From assembly GCA_947363565.1 (NCBI GenBank), contig CANAPP010000022.1:1-46698 (forward strand): 46,698 nt of DNA, in the 5' to 3' direction. Under the pieces are notes generated by a model, which saw only the letters and a list, made by a program, of their open reading frames with translations, was not told the origin of the DNA and made no database searches. The position numbers and the translations under genes were made by a program. This document shows, one piece after another, positions 38,340 to 46,665 of the stretch. Each line of letters begins with the position of its first letter. The first letter of the stretch is position 1. Source of the DNA: an uncultured Lachnospiraceae bacterium. GTDB lineage: Bacteria; Bacillota; Clostridia; Lachnospirales; Lachnospiraceae.

Positions 38340-38461
38340 CAGGTCATCTCCTCCCGCCGTCTGCGAATTTGAAATATCGTATTGCCCTTTTCATCCAGGC
38401 CTCTAAAAAGGCAAGCTGTCCATCGGTATGGAACTCCATTCCACTGCCTGTCCCCAGCCAT
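38339..38461 (-). other. Possible 40-codon leader frame, doubtful
   Basis: From ATG 38461 an open frame of 40 codons ends with TGA overlapping the next ATG. It encodes a basic, Trp-containing peptide (MAGDRQWNGVPYRWTACLFR and on). No ribosome site precedes it, and the predicted transcription start (~38456) lies just inside it. It may be a decayed gene or chance; the TGATG overlap is the only support. Confidence 0.2.
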
Positions 38462-38462
38462 C

Positions 38463-38490
38463 ATTGTAACACAAAAAAGCGATAAATCAA
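38463..38490 (-). promoter_or_regulatory. Cobalamin operon promoter, embedded in the upstream terminator
   Basis: Minus strand TTGATT (38485-38490), 16-bp spacer, TACAAT (38463-38468) with TG one base upstream. The -35 box lies in the loop of the histidine-kinase terminator. The ~117-nt leader that follows shows no B12-box or riboswitch consensus that I can recognise. Confidence 0.5.
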
Positions 38491-38502
38491 ACCATCGCTT
38501 TT
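38473..38502 (-). terminator. Rho-independent terminator of the histidine kinase operon
   Basis: Minus strand AAAAGCGAT (from 38502) pairs with ATCGCTTTT (to 38475) around ten nt, followed by a run of T ending at 38473. It begins a few nt after the kinase stop codon. Confidence 0.8.
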
Positions 38503-38504
38503 AT

Positions 38505-39632
38505 CTATGGCTGCCCAAACCGGCAGACTGCTTTTGTCCCCTCCTCCTCCGAGGAGGTATACCGCAGTCTCCAGCCATGGGCCAGCGTAATCTCCCGGCA
38601 TACCTGTATGCCGTACCCGTGCTTCCCCGCCCGGCTTCCTGCGATCTCTGAAAACTCCTGCCCTTTATTGACGGCACGCAAGAGCTTTTCATCCATGACC
38701 TCTCCGTCGTTCCAGACACAGATAAAGTTTTTCTCCACCGTCACCCTGACATGTGGCCCGGCACTTAAGGCGTTGGCGGTCAGGTTCTTAAGCAGGCACT
38801 TCACCAGCGTCCTGTCGCCCTTCAAATAGTCAATCTGACTTTCTGTCTCAATACCCGGATATTGTTCCTTCAGCTCATCAAGAAGCCTTTTTACCTCTAT
38901 GCGTTGGACCTGCAGGGAGCCTTCCCGCACATTTCCCATGATCAGCAGCTTTTCCGTGATGCTCTCCAGATTCTTCGCACTGTCTACAATCTGCCTGGCA
39001 GCAAAAAATCTGTCCTCTTCCGTCAGCTTTCCCATCATCAGATATTCGGCATATCCGCGGATACCGGTAAGCGGCGTGCGAAGCTCGTGGGCTATCTGAT
39101 TTACCGGGCGGTTAACCCGGCGCATCGTCATATACAGCAGGAAGCCAAGCCCTGCGGAAAATAAGAGACCTGCGGTGCAAAAGATGATAAGCCTGCGTCT
39201 CTGGGCGTCTGAAAATGCGGTCATATTTTTCGCAAAGCTGACTTCTATCCTGTCTTCGTCTGCTTCCCTCACCTCCCGGATAATAAGATAGCTCTCTCCA
39301 TTATATTGCTTAATCTCCACCGCCCGCTCTCCCGCAAGCTCCTCCGGAAGATCATCCACCGCGGCATAAGTATTTATCCACACACGGACCAGCGTACCGG
39401 ATTCCCGGTAATCTTTTGCCGCGGCATTAAGGTTCATGCTCATCCGGCTGAGTTCCTCTTCCTTAAGTCCCGCCGCCAGATAAAAAAGACTTTTCTCGTC
39501 ATTTTGCGCATGCTCCACCCATTGGGCCAGCTCATTTCGGGAAATGTAGCTGTCCAAAAGCAGCAGCCCGCCATAGATAACAAGTAAAAACATCCCGTAG
39601 GTGATCAAAAAATTTTTCTTCCAGACCTGCAT
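38505..39632 (-). CDS. Sensor histidine kinase
   Basis: Domain order: membrane helix 1 (NFLITYGMFLLVIYGGLLLL), a ~130-residue extracytoplasmic sensor, membrane helix 2 (LIIFCTAGLLFSAGLGFLLY), no clear HAMP domain, HisKA with phospho-acceptor His in QIAHELRTPLTGIRGYAEYL, and an ATPase domain with N box LLKNLTANAL, G1 VWNDGEV and G2 GKHGYGIQVCREI. The ATP domain is compact and lacks a clear F box. 375 residues. ATG 39632 lies one base after the response regulator stop, with GGAG in the regulator's last codons; translational coupling is likely. The signal is unknown. The cobalamin operon starts directly downstream, but no evidence ties them. Confidence 0.9.
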   Translation of the reverse strand: MQVWKKNFLITYGMFLLVIYGGLLLLDSYISRNELAQWVEHAQNDEKSLFYLAAGLKEEELSRMSMNLNAAAKDYRESGTLVRVWINTYAAVDDLPEELAGERAVEIKQYNGESYLIIREVREADEDRIEVSFAKNMTAFSDAQRRRLIIFCTAGLLFSAGLGFLLYMTMRRVNRPVNQIAHELRTPLTGIRGYAEYLMMGKLTEEDRFFAARQIVDSAKNLESITEKLLIMGNVREGSLQVQRIEVKRLLDELKEQYPGIETESQIDYLKGDRTLVKCLLKNLTANALSAGPHVRVTVEKNFICVWNDGEVMDEKLLRAVNKGQEFSEIAGSRAGKHGYGIQVCREITLAHGWRLRYTSSEEEGTKAVCRFGQP

Positions 39633-39633
39633 C

Positions 39634-40293
39634 TTACATCTCCAGTCGGTATCCGTACCTGAATATCGTTTTAATATCTTCTTCCAGTCCCAGTTTCTTC
39701 CGAAGCCTCCGAATATGCACATCCACGGTCCGGTCGTCCCCGTAATAATCCATCCCCCAGGCAAGATCAAGAAGCCGTTCTCTGGAAAGGGCAATATTTT
39801 TATTGACCAGAAGGACTTTTAACAGCGCAAATTCCCGGTTCGTAAGCTCGACAGTCCGCCCGCCTTTCATCACAGTGCCCGCCGCCAGATTAACCTCTAC
39901 ATCCCGGATGCGGTAAATATTCTGCTCCTTGTGAAAGCGCCGCAGCACTACCTGTACCCGGGCAAGAAGCTCTTCCATGGCAAAAGGCTTGACGATATAA
40001 TCCTCTGCCCCACCCATAAGTCCTTTTACCCTGTCCGGCACTTCATCCCTCGCCGTCACACAGATTACCGGGATTCCTGCGTAATCCTCGGCCAACCGCC
40101 GCATCAGGGAAAATCCGTCCATATCCGGCAGACCGATGTCCAGAAGTACTAGATCGATTCTTTTCTTTTCAAGCACCAAAAGGGCTTCCCGGCCGGAGAA
40201 AGCCGTAAGCCCCTGATGTCCTGTCATAGACAGGGTTCTGCGGATCAGTTCATTTATCTTTTTGTCGTCCTCGATGATCAATATATCTGCCAC
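39634..40293 (-). CDS. OmpR-family response regulator
   Basis: The receiver domain has the acidic pocket IIEDD (residues ~7-10), phospho-acceptor Asp in VLLDIGLPDMDG, switch Thr in CVTARDE and Lys in YIVKPFAMEELL. The C-terminal winged-helix domain ends RTVDVHIRRLRKKLG followed by IKTIFRYGYRLEM, typical of OmpR/PhoB regulators that bind direct repeats. 219 residues. The start is GTG 40293, nine nt after AAGGAG. It is coupled to the kinase gene. A pair of 9-bp direct repeats in the promoter of its own operon is a candidate target. Confidence 0.94.
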   Translation of the reverse strand: MADILIIEDDKKINELIRRTLSMTGHQGLTAFSGREALLVLEKKRIDLVLLDIGLPDMDGFSLMRRLAEDYAGIPVICVTARDEVPDRVKGLMGGAEDYIVKPFAMEELLARVQVVLRRFHKEQNIYRIRDVEVNLAAGTVMKGGRTVELTNREFALLKVLLVNKNIALSRERLLDLAWGMDYYGDDRTVDVHIRRLRKKLGLEEDIKTIFRYGYRLEM

Positions 40294-40299
40294 AGCCAG

Positions 40300-40911
40300 T
40301 CACTCCTTCGGATGGTCGGAGGTCGCATATGCCTCTTCGCCAATCCTTGCCAACTGGTCCGGCGTCAGATCGGAAATGACCGCGCCCCTGGGATCGATCC
40401 CAAATTCCTTGCACATGCGCTCAATCACGTCTTTCCCTTCCCCGAACGCGTAGATCTCACAGATATAGATCTCCAGGGAAGAGATCTCATGTACAGCGTC
40501 CTTCTCGTCAGACTCCTCATCAAGCAGCGCACATTTTCCCATATTTTTCCGAAGCCACAGAGCTTCCTCGTAATCGCGCATCTCCCGTGTGACGTCCTTC
40601 ATCCGGGCAGTGTCAAAGTCGAGGCCGAACTTCGCGCACACCTCTTTTACAATCTCCTCATCGGCGACCGCATCTTTATAGAACATCTTCTGTTGTGCGT
40701 CTACTGAAAAATACAGCGGGACGGATTCACCTTCTGTGCCCTCCCCTTTCTCCTGGGTAACAGTAAACTCCTTATCCGCGGCCTGCGTGACCATCTTTGC
40801 CGTATGGCTCCTTGACCAGCCGATTCCCACGGCCAGGCCCGCCGTCATGCTTATGGCCATACCGGTGGCGATCAGTAATACTCTGTACTTTTTCCACTTT
40901 CCATTCATCAT
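40300..40911 (-). CDS. Membrane-anchored extracytoplasmic protein with a two-component system, hypothetical
   Basis: I do not recognise the family. One N-terminal helix (VLLIATGMAISMTAGLAVGIGW) without a lipobox is followed by ~170 extracytoplasmic residues, acidic and mostly helical, including YEEALWLRKNMGKCALLDEE and the C-terminal DPRGAVISDLTPDQLARIGEEA. Three to four cysteines are scattered. The gene is first in the operon, with AAGGAG before ATG 40911, and its stop overlaps the regulator's ribosome site. A sensor-accessory or signal-binding role for the kinase is a reasonable guess. A periplasmic target of the pathway is the alternative. Confidence 0.75.
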   Translation of the reverse strand: MMNGKWKKYRVLLIATGMAISMTAGLAVGIGWSRSHTAKMVTQAADKEFTVTQEKGEGTEGESVPLYFSVDAQQKMFYKDAVADEEIVKEVCAKFGLDFDTARMKDVTREMRDYEEALWLRKNMGKCALLDEESDEKDAVHEISSLEIYICEIYAFGEGKDVIERMCKEFGIDPRGAVISDLTPDQLARIGEEAYATSDHPKE

Positions 40912-40976
40912 CCTTATGCTCCTTTCTTTTGTCCCTAACGGCGCAGCGTACGTGAAGTCACAGCGCCTGATCTTCC

Positions 40977-41022
40977 TGTTGCAGATATAGCATAAGATAT
41001 AGTTGTTGCAGAGTTATTACAA
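40977..41022 (-). promoter_or_regulatory. Putative promoter and direct-repeat operator of the two-component operon
   Basis: On the plus strand TGTTGCAGA occurs at 40977-40985 and 41004-41012, with GATATAG at 40984-40990 and 40996-41002 between. On the minus strand TTGTAA (41017-41022) and TATCTT (40994-40999) are 17 bp apart. The repeats overlap the promoter. OmpR-type regulators bind such direct repeats, so autoregulation is plausible. Confidence 0.4.
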
Positions 41023-41037
41023 ATCCCGTTCTGTTTA

Positions 41038-42063
41038 TCAGCAGATCAGCATCGCATCCCCAAAGGAAAAGAACCGATACCTCTCTTTCACTGCTTCCTC
41101 ATACGCTGCCAGTACATTCTCCCTCCCCGCCAGCGCGCTCACCAGCATAATGAGCGTAGATTCCGGCAGGTGAAAATTAGTGATCAGCCCGTCAAGGATC
41201 TTAAACTTATATCCTGGATAGATGAAAATGTCCGTCCACCCGCTCTTTGCCTCCAGATGCCCGCGTTCGTCCGCCGCGGACTCCACGGTGCGGCAGCTCG
41301 TCGTCCCCACGCAGATAACCCTGTTCCCGGCTTCCCTTGCCCGGTTGATCTTCTTTGCCGCTTCCTCATTGATCTGATAAAACTCGGCGTGCATATGGTG
41401 ATCTGTGATCTCGTCTGCCTTCACTGTCCGGAATGTCCCAAGTCCCACATGAAGGGTGACTCTTGCGATCTCAATTCCTCTCTTCTTTATCTCCTCCAGA
41501 AGCTCCGGCGTAAAATGAAGCCCCGCCGTGGGTGCCGCCGCCGAACCGGTGTGCTTCGCGTATACCGTCTGGTAGCGGTTTTTATCCTGAAGCTGATGGG
41601 TGATATAAGGCGGCAGTGGCATCTGTCCCAGCCTGTCCAAGATTTCTTCAAAAATCCCTTCAAAGGAAAACCGGATCAGCCGGTTTCCTTCCTCCACAAT
41701 ATCCACGACCTCTCCCACGAGCAGGCCGTCGCCAAAACTTATCTTCGCGCCAGGCTTTACTTTCCTCCCCGGCTTCACTAACGTTTCCCATACATTATTT
41801 TCTTTTCGTTTTAACAATAATACTTCTATCTTTGCACCGGTTCCCAGCTTTGAACCGATGAGCCGCGCCGGAATCACTTTTGTATCATTGATCACGAGGC
41901 AATCCCCCTCCCGGAGATAATCCGTGATCTCCCTGAACACATGGTGAGAAACAGCCCCGGACTTCCTGTCGAGGACAAGAAGCCTGGAGCTGGAACGATC
42001 CGCTAACGGATCCTGTGCGATCAATTCTTCCGGCAATTCATAATAAAAATCCGTTCGTTTCAT
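41038..42063 (-). CDS. queA: S-adenosylmethionine:tRNA ribosyltransferase-isomerase QueA
   Basis: This enzyme transfers ribosyl from SAM to preQ1 in tRNA to make epoxyqueuosine. [19 protein letters not shown] is the family start; [54 protein letters not shown] and [16 protein letters not shown] follow in order. 341 residues is normal. It is preceded by an 87-bp spacer after the RDD gene and followed by the two-component operon. The upstream ribosome site is weak (AAAGGG, far from the ATG). Neighbouring tgt or other queuosine genes are not seen. Confidence 0.96.
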   Translation of the reverse strand: MKRTDFYYELPEELIAQDPLADRSSSRLLVLDRKSGAVSHHVFREITDYLREGDCLVINDTKVIPARLIGSKLGTGAKIEVLLLKRKENNVWETLVKPGRKVKPGAKISFGDGLLVGEVVDIVEEGNRLIRFSFEGIFEEILDRLGQMPLPPYITHQLQDKNRYQTVYAKHTGSAAAPTAGLHFTPELLEEIKKRGIEIARVTLHVGLGTFRTVKADEITDHHMHAEFYQINEEAAKKINRAREAGNRVICVGTTSCRTVESAADERGHLEAKSGWTDIFIYPGYKFKILDGLITNFHLPESTLIMLVSALAGRENVLAAYEEAVKERYRFFSFGDAMLIC

Positions 42064-42150
42064 CGACTATGAATCCCTTTCTGTTGTTGTGTCCGTGCTA
42101 TTTTCCCGGGAATCCTTTGGATCGGGCTTTTGGACTTTTCCTATCACTGA

Positions 42151-43074
42151 TCATACATCAGGCTCCCGGGCGTCTTCGGGCTGATCTTCCTCCGGCATCG
42201 TTGACATATCCGGTTCCTTATCTTCCTTTGGCACTGTCTGTGCAGCAGGCTCCTGACCTTCCTTTGGCACTGCCGGTATATCCGGTTTTCGGATTACTTC
42301 CGCTGCTTTTGCGGCATCAGGATAACTGCTCTCTTCCGGGCTGATATACGGCCCATCCCAGGGCATATGCGCAGCAGCAGGTACTTCCTCAGACATCTCT
42401 CCGGTCAACGGTGCCTGCTTCGTCCCGGTCTCTGCCCGTCCGGCATATGCCTGTGATTTTTCTTCGGCCGCCGCATACGGCTGCGTGTCTTCTTTCTGCA
42501 TTGCATATGTCCGCGGCATTTCCTCCGGTGCCGGAACCCTTCCCATCGGCTCCGCGAGCGGGGTAAACACCTTCTCTATCCTAAAGACTTTGATCTTTTT
42601 CCCATAAACGACTCTTGTGTCACAGAGAATATCGTGTATCCCCCGCTTCTCCCTGTCTATGCCGATCATGAAATATCCGACCCCCATGATCACACCGCTC
42701 AAGAATCTTCCCGCCGTCTCCCGGTATATCACTGTCAAAAGCCCAAGCCTGCCTTCCCCGCCGGCGGGGATCACCTGGAGGTTCATGGCTTTTTTCCCCA
42801 GCGTCGTCCCTGTATAGTACGTACACAGGATAAAATAAAGCGCCTCCGCGATATAGAGGATAATATCCTTCAGATCATACTGGAACAGGATATTCCCGCC
42901 AAGCACCGTACCCTTTACCGCCGCCAGGACTCCTGACAGCACAAGACGCACGATAAGAAGGGCGAAAAACACGACGATACTGTCCAGAAGATAAGCCGCA
43001 AGGCGAACCCAGAAGCCCGCATATTCGTAATCCACGGAAGTATTCCCGCAGTGGTTACTGTAACTGCTCTGCAT
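42151..43074 (-). CDS. RDD-family membrane protein with repetitive acidic tail
   Basis: The N-terminal ~160 residues form an RDD domain: YAGFWVRLAAYLLDSIVVFF with the Arg-Asp pair, further helices, and TTLGKKAMNLQVIP, with about four membrane helices. Function of the family is uncertain; some members influence ion or solute handling. The C-terminal ~140 residues are cytosolic or exported, rich in Pro, Glu and Ala, and end in three 12-residue repeats of the type VPKEDKEPDMST. The gene overlaps sppA by 20 nt. The tail probably binds a partner or is simply disordered. Confidence 0.85.
   Translation of the reverse strand: MQSSYSNHCGNTSVDYEYAGFWVRLAAYLLDSIVVFFALLIVRLVLSGVLAAVKGTVLGGNILFQYDLKDIILYIAEALYFILCTYYTGTTLGKKAMNLQVIPAGGEGRLGLLTVIYRETAGRFLSGVIMGVGYFMIGIDREKRGIHDILCDTRVVYGKKIKVFRIEKVFTPLAEPMGRVPAPEEMPRTYAMQKEDTQPYAAAEEKSQAYAGRAETGTKQAPLTGEMSEEVPAAAHMPWDGPYISPEESSYPDAAKAAEVIRKPDIPAVPKEGQEPAAQTVPKEDKEPDMSTMPEEDQPEDAREPDV
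42166..42273. repeat. Three 36-bp repeats in the RDD protein tail
   Basis: Units 42166-42201, 42202-42237 and 42238-42273 encode (A/T)(V/M)P(K/E)E(G/D)(Q/K)(E/P)-type 12-mers. The first two transcribed copies are closest to each other; the last is degenerate. Confidence 0.65.
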
Positions 43075-44038
43075 AATACATCAGCACCCCGCTTTCCTTC
43101 TCTTCTGCGGTTTCTTTCAGTATCTGTGCCTCGGATTTCGGAACCAGCGCAGAAGCCTTGGAAAACAGCTCTGCCAGGATATTATCCTTTGTCTTTGGCT
43201 GGTAGTACTCATAGACGCCAAACTCTTCACTCATCTGCGCTTTCATCTCGTCAAACAGGCTGATCTCGTCGATAAGGCCATTATCCTTCGCCTGCTTCGC
43301 CGTGTAGGTACGCCCGTCGGCCAGCTTTTTTACTTCCTCCACAGGCATATTTCTTCCCTCGGACACCTTTCCCACAAAATCCTCATAGCACTCATTTACC
43401 TGGGACTGGTAGATCTCAATCTGCTCCTCAGTCATCTTGCTGCTGTCCTTATTCTTGCCGCTGGTAATGCTGATATAGCGCATCCCCAGCTTTTCGTAAA
43501 GCCCGGTCATGTCAAAACCGGACATGATCACGCCAATAGAACCCGTCGTCGTATTGGGATTTGCATAAATCTTATCCGCCGGCATGGATACCATATATCC
43601 GCCGGACGCCGCATAGTGCGCCATATAATCCCAGATCGGCCGCCCGGTCTTTTCTTTATATTCCTGAAGCTTCTGGTACAGCTCCTCCGACTCGTACACC
43701 GCACCTCCGGGAGAATCCACGTAGAGCAGCATCCCCTTATTGTTGCTGTCATTGATCAGCCGGTCGATATACTCCAAGGTCGACATATGGCGGTAGCTCT
43801 GCTCCGTGTCAAAAACCCCCGTCACCATCTGCTCCTGTATGGTCCCTACTACGTTGACCACAGCGATGTAATCTTTTTTCGGCGCGTTAAACTCCATCCC
43901 ATCTGTCAGCGCCAGCGCTTCTTTCACGCTCTCATCCAGCGTTTTCTGGGAAAATGTATTGGTCAGCACGCTGCTTACGCCGATCAGGATAAATAATCCC
44001 GCCGCTACCACAAGCCCTATGGTTTGCTTTTTATTCAT
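43055..44038 (-). CDS. sppA: Signal peptide peptidase SppA (S49 family)
   Basis: This membrane-anchored serine-lysine protease degrades cleaved signal peptides outside the membrane. One N-terminal helix (TIGLVVAAGLFILIGVSSVL) leads to the S49 core: LLYVDSPGGAVYESEELYQ, HYAASGGYMVSMPADKIYAN with the nucleophilic Ser, TTGSIGVIM, and ISITSGKNKDSS with the probable general-base Lys. 327 residues is typical of the short Firmicute form. GAGG lies eight nt before ATG 44038. It is followed by the RDD gene with a 20-nt overlap and preceded by pheT after 17 bp. Confidence 0.93.
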   Translation of the reverse strand: MNKKQTIGLVVAAGLFILIGVSSVLTNTFSQKTLDESVKEALALTDGMEFNAPKKDYIAVVNVVGTIQEQMVTGVFDTEQSYRHMSTLEYIDRLINDSNNKGMLLYVDSPGGAVYESEELYQKLQEYKEKTGRPIWDYMAHYAASGGYMVSMPADKIYANPNTTTGSIGVIMSGFDMTGLYEKLGMRYISITSGKNKDSSKMTEEQIEIYQSQVNECYEDFVGKVSEGRNMPVEEVKKLADGRTYTAKQAKDNGLIDEISLFDEMKAQMSEEFGVYEYYQPKTKDNILAELFSKASALVPKSEAQILKETAEEKESGVLMYYAEQLQ

Positions 44039-44055
44039 GTGTAAAACCTCTTTTC

Positions 44056-46476
44056 CTATTTGCGAAGTTCAATTCCCATTGCTTCCAGTGCTTTCAAAAT
44101 CCGTTCCATCGCCTCTGTCACCTCTGTATCCGACAGCGTCTTATCCTTTGCCCTGAACACAATGGAATAAGCGACAGACTTAAATCCTTCCTTAATCTGG
44201 GAACCTTCGTAGAGATCGAACAGTGCATAGCTCTCTAAGTATGCCCCGCCTTTCTTCTCGATGACCTCCTCAATCTGTCCTGCCAGGATACCTTTTGGCA
44301 CTACCATGCTGATGTCGCGGTTTACCGCCGGGAATCTCGCAATTCCGGCATACTTCCTGTCAAAAGTAGCCATCTCTACAATGTACGGCATGTCGATGCC
44401 CGCCACATAGGCCCTCGTTCCGATTCCGTAACTGTCTGCCACCTCCGGATGCACCTCGCCGAGATATCCCACTGTCTTTCCTTTGTAAATGATGTTTGCC
44501 TGGCGGCCCGGATGGAGATACGGCTTTCCGGCGTCGGGGTCATAGGTTTCTTTTCCCCGCAGCCCCGCTTTGTCAAAGAACTCCTCCACTACACCCTTCA
44601 TGCTGAAGAAGTCCCCTTCCCCGTACATGCCAAGGGTAAACTGCATCCTCTCCTCCGGCAGCTCCGTAAGGGGCAGCGCCTTTGGAAGATAAATGTTCCC
44701 AAGCTCATACAGCCTTACATTTTTGTTCCTGCGGTTATAGTTGGTCGCCAGCGACGTAAGCATCCCGTTTAAAGACGTGGTACGCATGATGCTGTAGTCC
44801 TCCCCGAGAGGATTCATGATCTCCACCGTGTTTCTTAAGGGGGAATCTGCCGGAATCAGGAGCTTATCAAACACCTTCGGACTCTCAAAGGAATAGCTCA
44901 TCCCCTGGCTGAACCCGCAAAACTCCGCAATATCCCTGGCAATCTCCTCAATCCTCAGCTTAAAGGAAAGCTTGCCCGCTGTGGCCTCCCCGGCAGGCAA
45001 CGTCGTCGGGATATTGTCGTAGCCGTAAAATCTCGCAACTTCCTCTGCCAGGTCCGCAAGACGGAACAAATCGTGACGGAACGTAGGCGCAATCACCTCA
45101 TTGGTCTCCTCATCATATTCAAGGTCAATCATTTTAAAGTAAGAAAGCATCTCCTCCCTGGAAATATCCGTGCCGAGAAGTGCATTGATCTTCTCTGCGT
45201 CAAAGGAAACGCGCACCGGTTCTTTCTTCTTTCCGTACACATCCACAATGCCGCCGACAACCTCTCCTGCCCCAAGCTCCTCAACCAGCTGGCAGGCGCG
45301 GTTGATTGCCGCCTCCGCGTTATTCGGGTCAAGGCCCTTTTCAAACTTTCCTGACGCGTCCGTCCTTAAGCCCACTTTTTTGCTGGACTTGCGGATGTTC
45401 GTGCCGTCAAAGCACGCCGCCTCAAAAAGCATGGTCTGCACGTTGTCCGTGATCATGGAATTTTCGCCGCCCATGATTCCCGCGATGCCGACGGATTTCT
45501 CCCCGTCGCATATCATCAGCACGGAATCATCCATCTGCCGCTCCTGACCGTCCAGAGTCACGAATTTTTCATCCTTTCCGGCTCTCCGTACAATAATCTC
45601 ATGCCCTGCGATGGTGTCAAGGTCGTAAGCGTGCATAGGCTGCCCGTACTCTTCCATCACATAGTTGGTAATATCGACCAGGTTGTTAATCGGGCGGATT
45701 CCCACGGATGCCAGCCTTCTCTGCATCCACTTGGGAGACGGGCCGATTTTGATATTCTTTACCACTCTGGCGCAATATCTGGGGCAAAGGTCCGTATCTT
45801 TTACCGAAACCTTGATATAGTCATTCACATCCTCGCCGTTTCCTGTCTCTGCCACAACCGGAGGAGTAAAGCTTTTGCGGAAAGTTGCAGCTGCCTCCCT
45901 GGCGATGCCGATTACGCTGAAACAGTCCACCCGGTTCGAAGTAACCTCGTACTCAAATACCACATCGTCAAGCCCTAATGCTTTCACGGCACTTTCCCCT
46001 ACTTTCGCATCCTCCGGGAAAATGTAGATGCCGGACTCCGGAGACTCCGGGTACATATCCCGGTTAGAGCCGAGCTCCTCAATGGAGCACATCATGCCGC
46101 AGCTCTCCACGCCGCGAAGTTTCCCTTTTTTAATCTTCACGCCGCCTTCCACGCGGCTCCCCGGCTCATGGCCTCCCGCCACGCGGCCGCCGTCTAATAC
46201 CACCGGAACTTTGTCTCCCTCTTTTACATTGGGCGCGCCTGTAACAATCTGCACGGTCTCTGCGCCCACATTTACCTGGCAGATAATCAGCTTATCCGCA
46301 TCCGGGTGTTTCTCGATTTTATCAATCTGGCCGATGACAATCTTGTCAAGGTCGGCGTCTAACTTCTCATATCCCTCTACCTTTGTGCCGGACAGCGTCA
46401 TGGCGTCGGTGTACTCCTGCGCCGTGACATTAAGGTCCGGGACATATGCTTTTATCCATGATAACGATGTATTCAT
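44056..46476 (-). CDS. pheT: Phenylalanine-tRNA ligase beta subunit PheT
   Basis: This is the beta subunit of the tetrameric PheRS, carrying editing and tRNA-binding functions. Order: N-terminal domain (MNTSLSWIKAYVPDL), EMAP-type OB fold (residues ~40-150, KIVIGQIDKIEKHPDADKL), B3/B4 editing domain (~200-400), B5 domain, a catalytic-like core (RTTSLNGMLTSLATNYNRRN), and the C-terminal anticodon-binding FDX-ACB domain (FPAVNRDISMVVPKG onward). 806 residues is complete. AAGGAG precedes ATG 46476. pheS normally lies just upstream; here at least 222 bp of non-coding, repeat-bearing DNA intervenes before the window ends. Confidence 0.97.
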   Translation of the reverse strand: MNTSLSWIKAYVPDLNVTAQEYTDAMTLSGTKVEGYEKLDADLDKIVIGQIDKIEKHPDADKLIICQVNVGAETVQIVTGAPNVKEGDKVPVVLDGGRVAGGHEPGSRVEGGVKIKKGKLRGVESCGMMCSIEELGSNRDMYPESPESGIYIFPEDAKVGESAVKALGLDDVVFEYEVTSNRVDCFSVIGIAREAAATFRKSFTPPVVAETGNGEDVNDYIKVSVKDTDLCPRYCARVVKNIKIGPSPKWMQRRLASVGIRPINNLVDITNYVMEEYGQPMHAYDLDTIAGHEIIVRRAGKDEKFVTLDGQERQMDDSVLMICDGEKSVGIAGIMGGENSMITDNVQTMLFEAACFDGTNIRKSSKKVGLRTDASGKFEKGLDPNNAEAAINRACQLVEELGAGEVVGGIVDVYGKKKEPVRVSFDAEKINALLGTDISREEMLSYFKMIDLEYDEETNEVIAPTFRHDLFRLADLAEEVARFYGYDNIPTTLPAGEATAGKLSFKLRIEEIARDIAEFCGFSQGMSYSFESPKVFDKLLIPADSPLRNTVEIMNPLGEDYSIMRTTSLNGMLTSLATNYNRRNKNVRLYELGNIYLPKALPLTELPEERMQFTLGMYGEGDFFSMKGVVEEFFDKAGLRGKETYDPDAGKPYLHPGRQANIIYKGKTVGYLGEVHPEVADSYGIGTRAYVAGIDMPYIVEMATFDRKYAGIARFPAVNRDISMVVPKGILAGQIEEVIEKKGGAYLESYALFDLYEGSQIKEGFKSVAYSIVFRAKDKTLSDTEVTEAMERILKALEAMGIELRK

Positions 46477-46561
46477 CCTTTTTTACTCCTTCTACATTGA
46501 TTTATCTTCTCTCTTCTCCGCAGCGCTAAGCTCGATTCCGCTCCGCTTCTTCTCGCTTTAC

Positions 46562-46665
46562 GGGCTTCGCCCTATGCCGGGGAGCAATCCGCCAATGGCG
46601 TTGTGCTGGGCCCAAAGCCCATTGCGGGGTTGGCCCCCGCGCCCGGCGCACAGCCCAACCCAAAA
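46562..46665. repeat. GC-rich multi-hairpin repeat upstream of pheT
   Basis: Several perfect small hairpins are packed together: GGGC-TTC-GCCC (46562-46572), TGGGC-CCAAA-GCCCA (46607-46621) and GCGGGG-TTGGC-CCCCGC (46624-46640). The last two are enclosed by a 12-bp outer stem (46600-46611 with 46648-46659, 10 of 12 paired). It looks like a REP/BIME-like or other dispersed intergenic repeat. No gene is visible between 46477 and 46698. Confidence 0.55.

Noticed and set aside
38340-38460. Cobalamin riboswitch before the corrin operon
   Set aside because: The leader lacks a recognisable B12 box and is short for the element; a covariance search would settle it.
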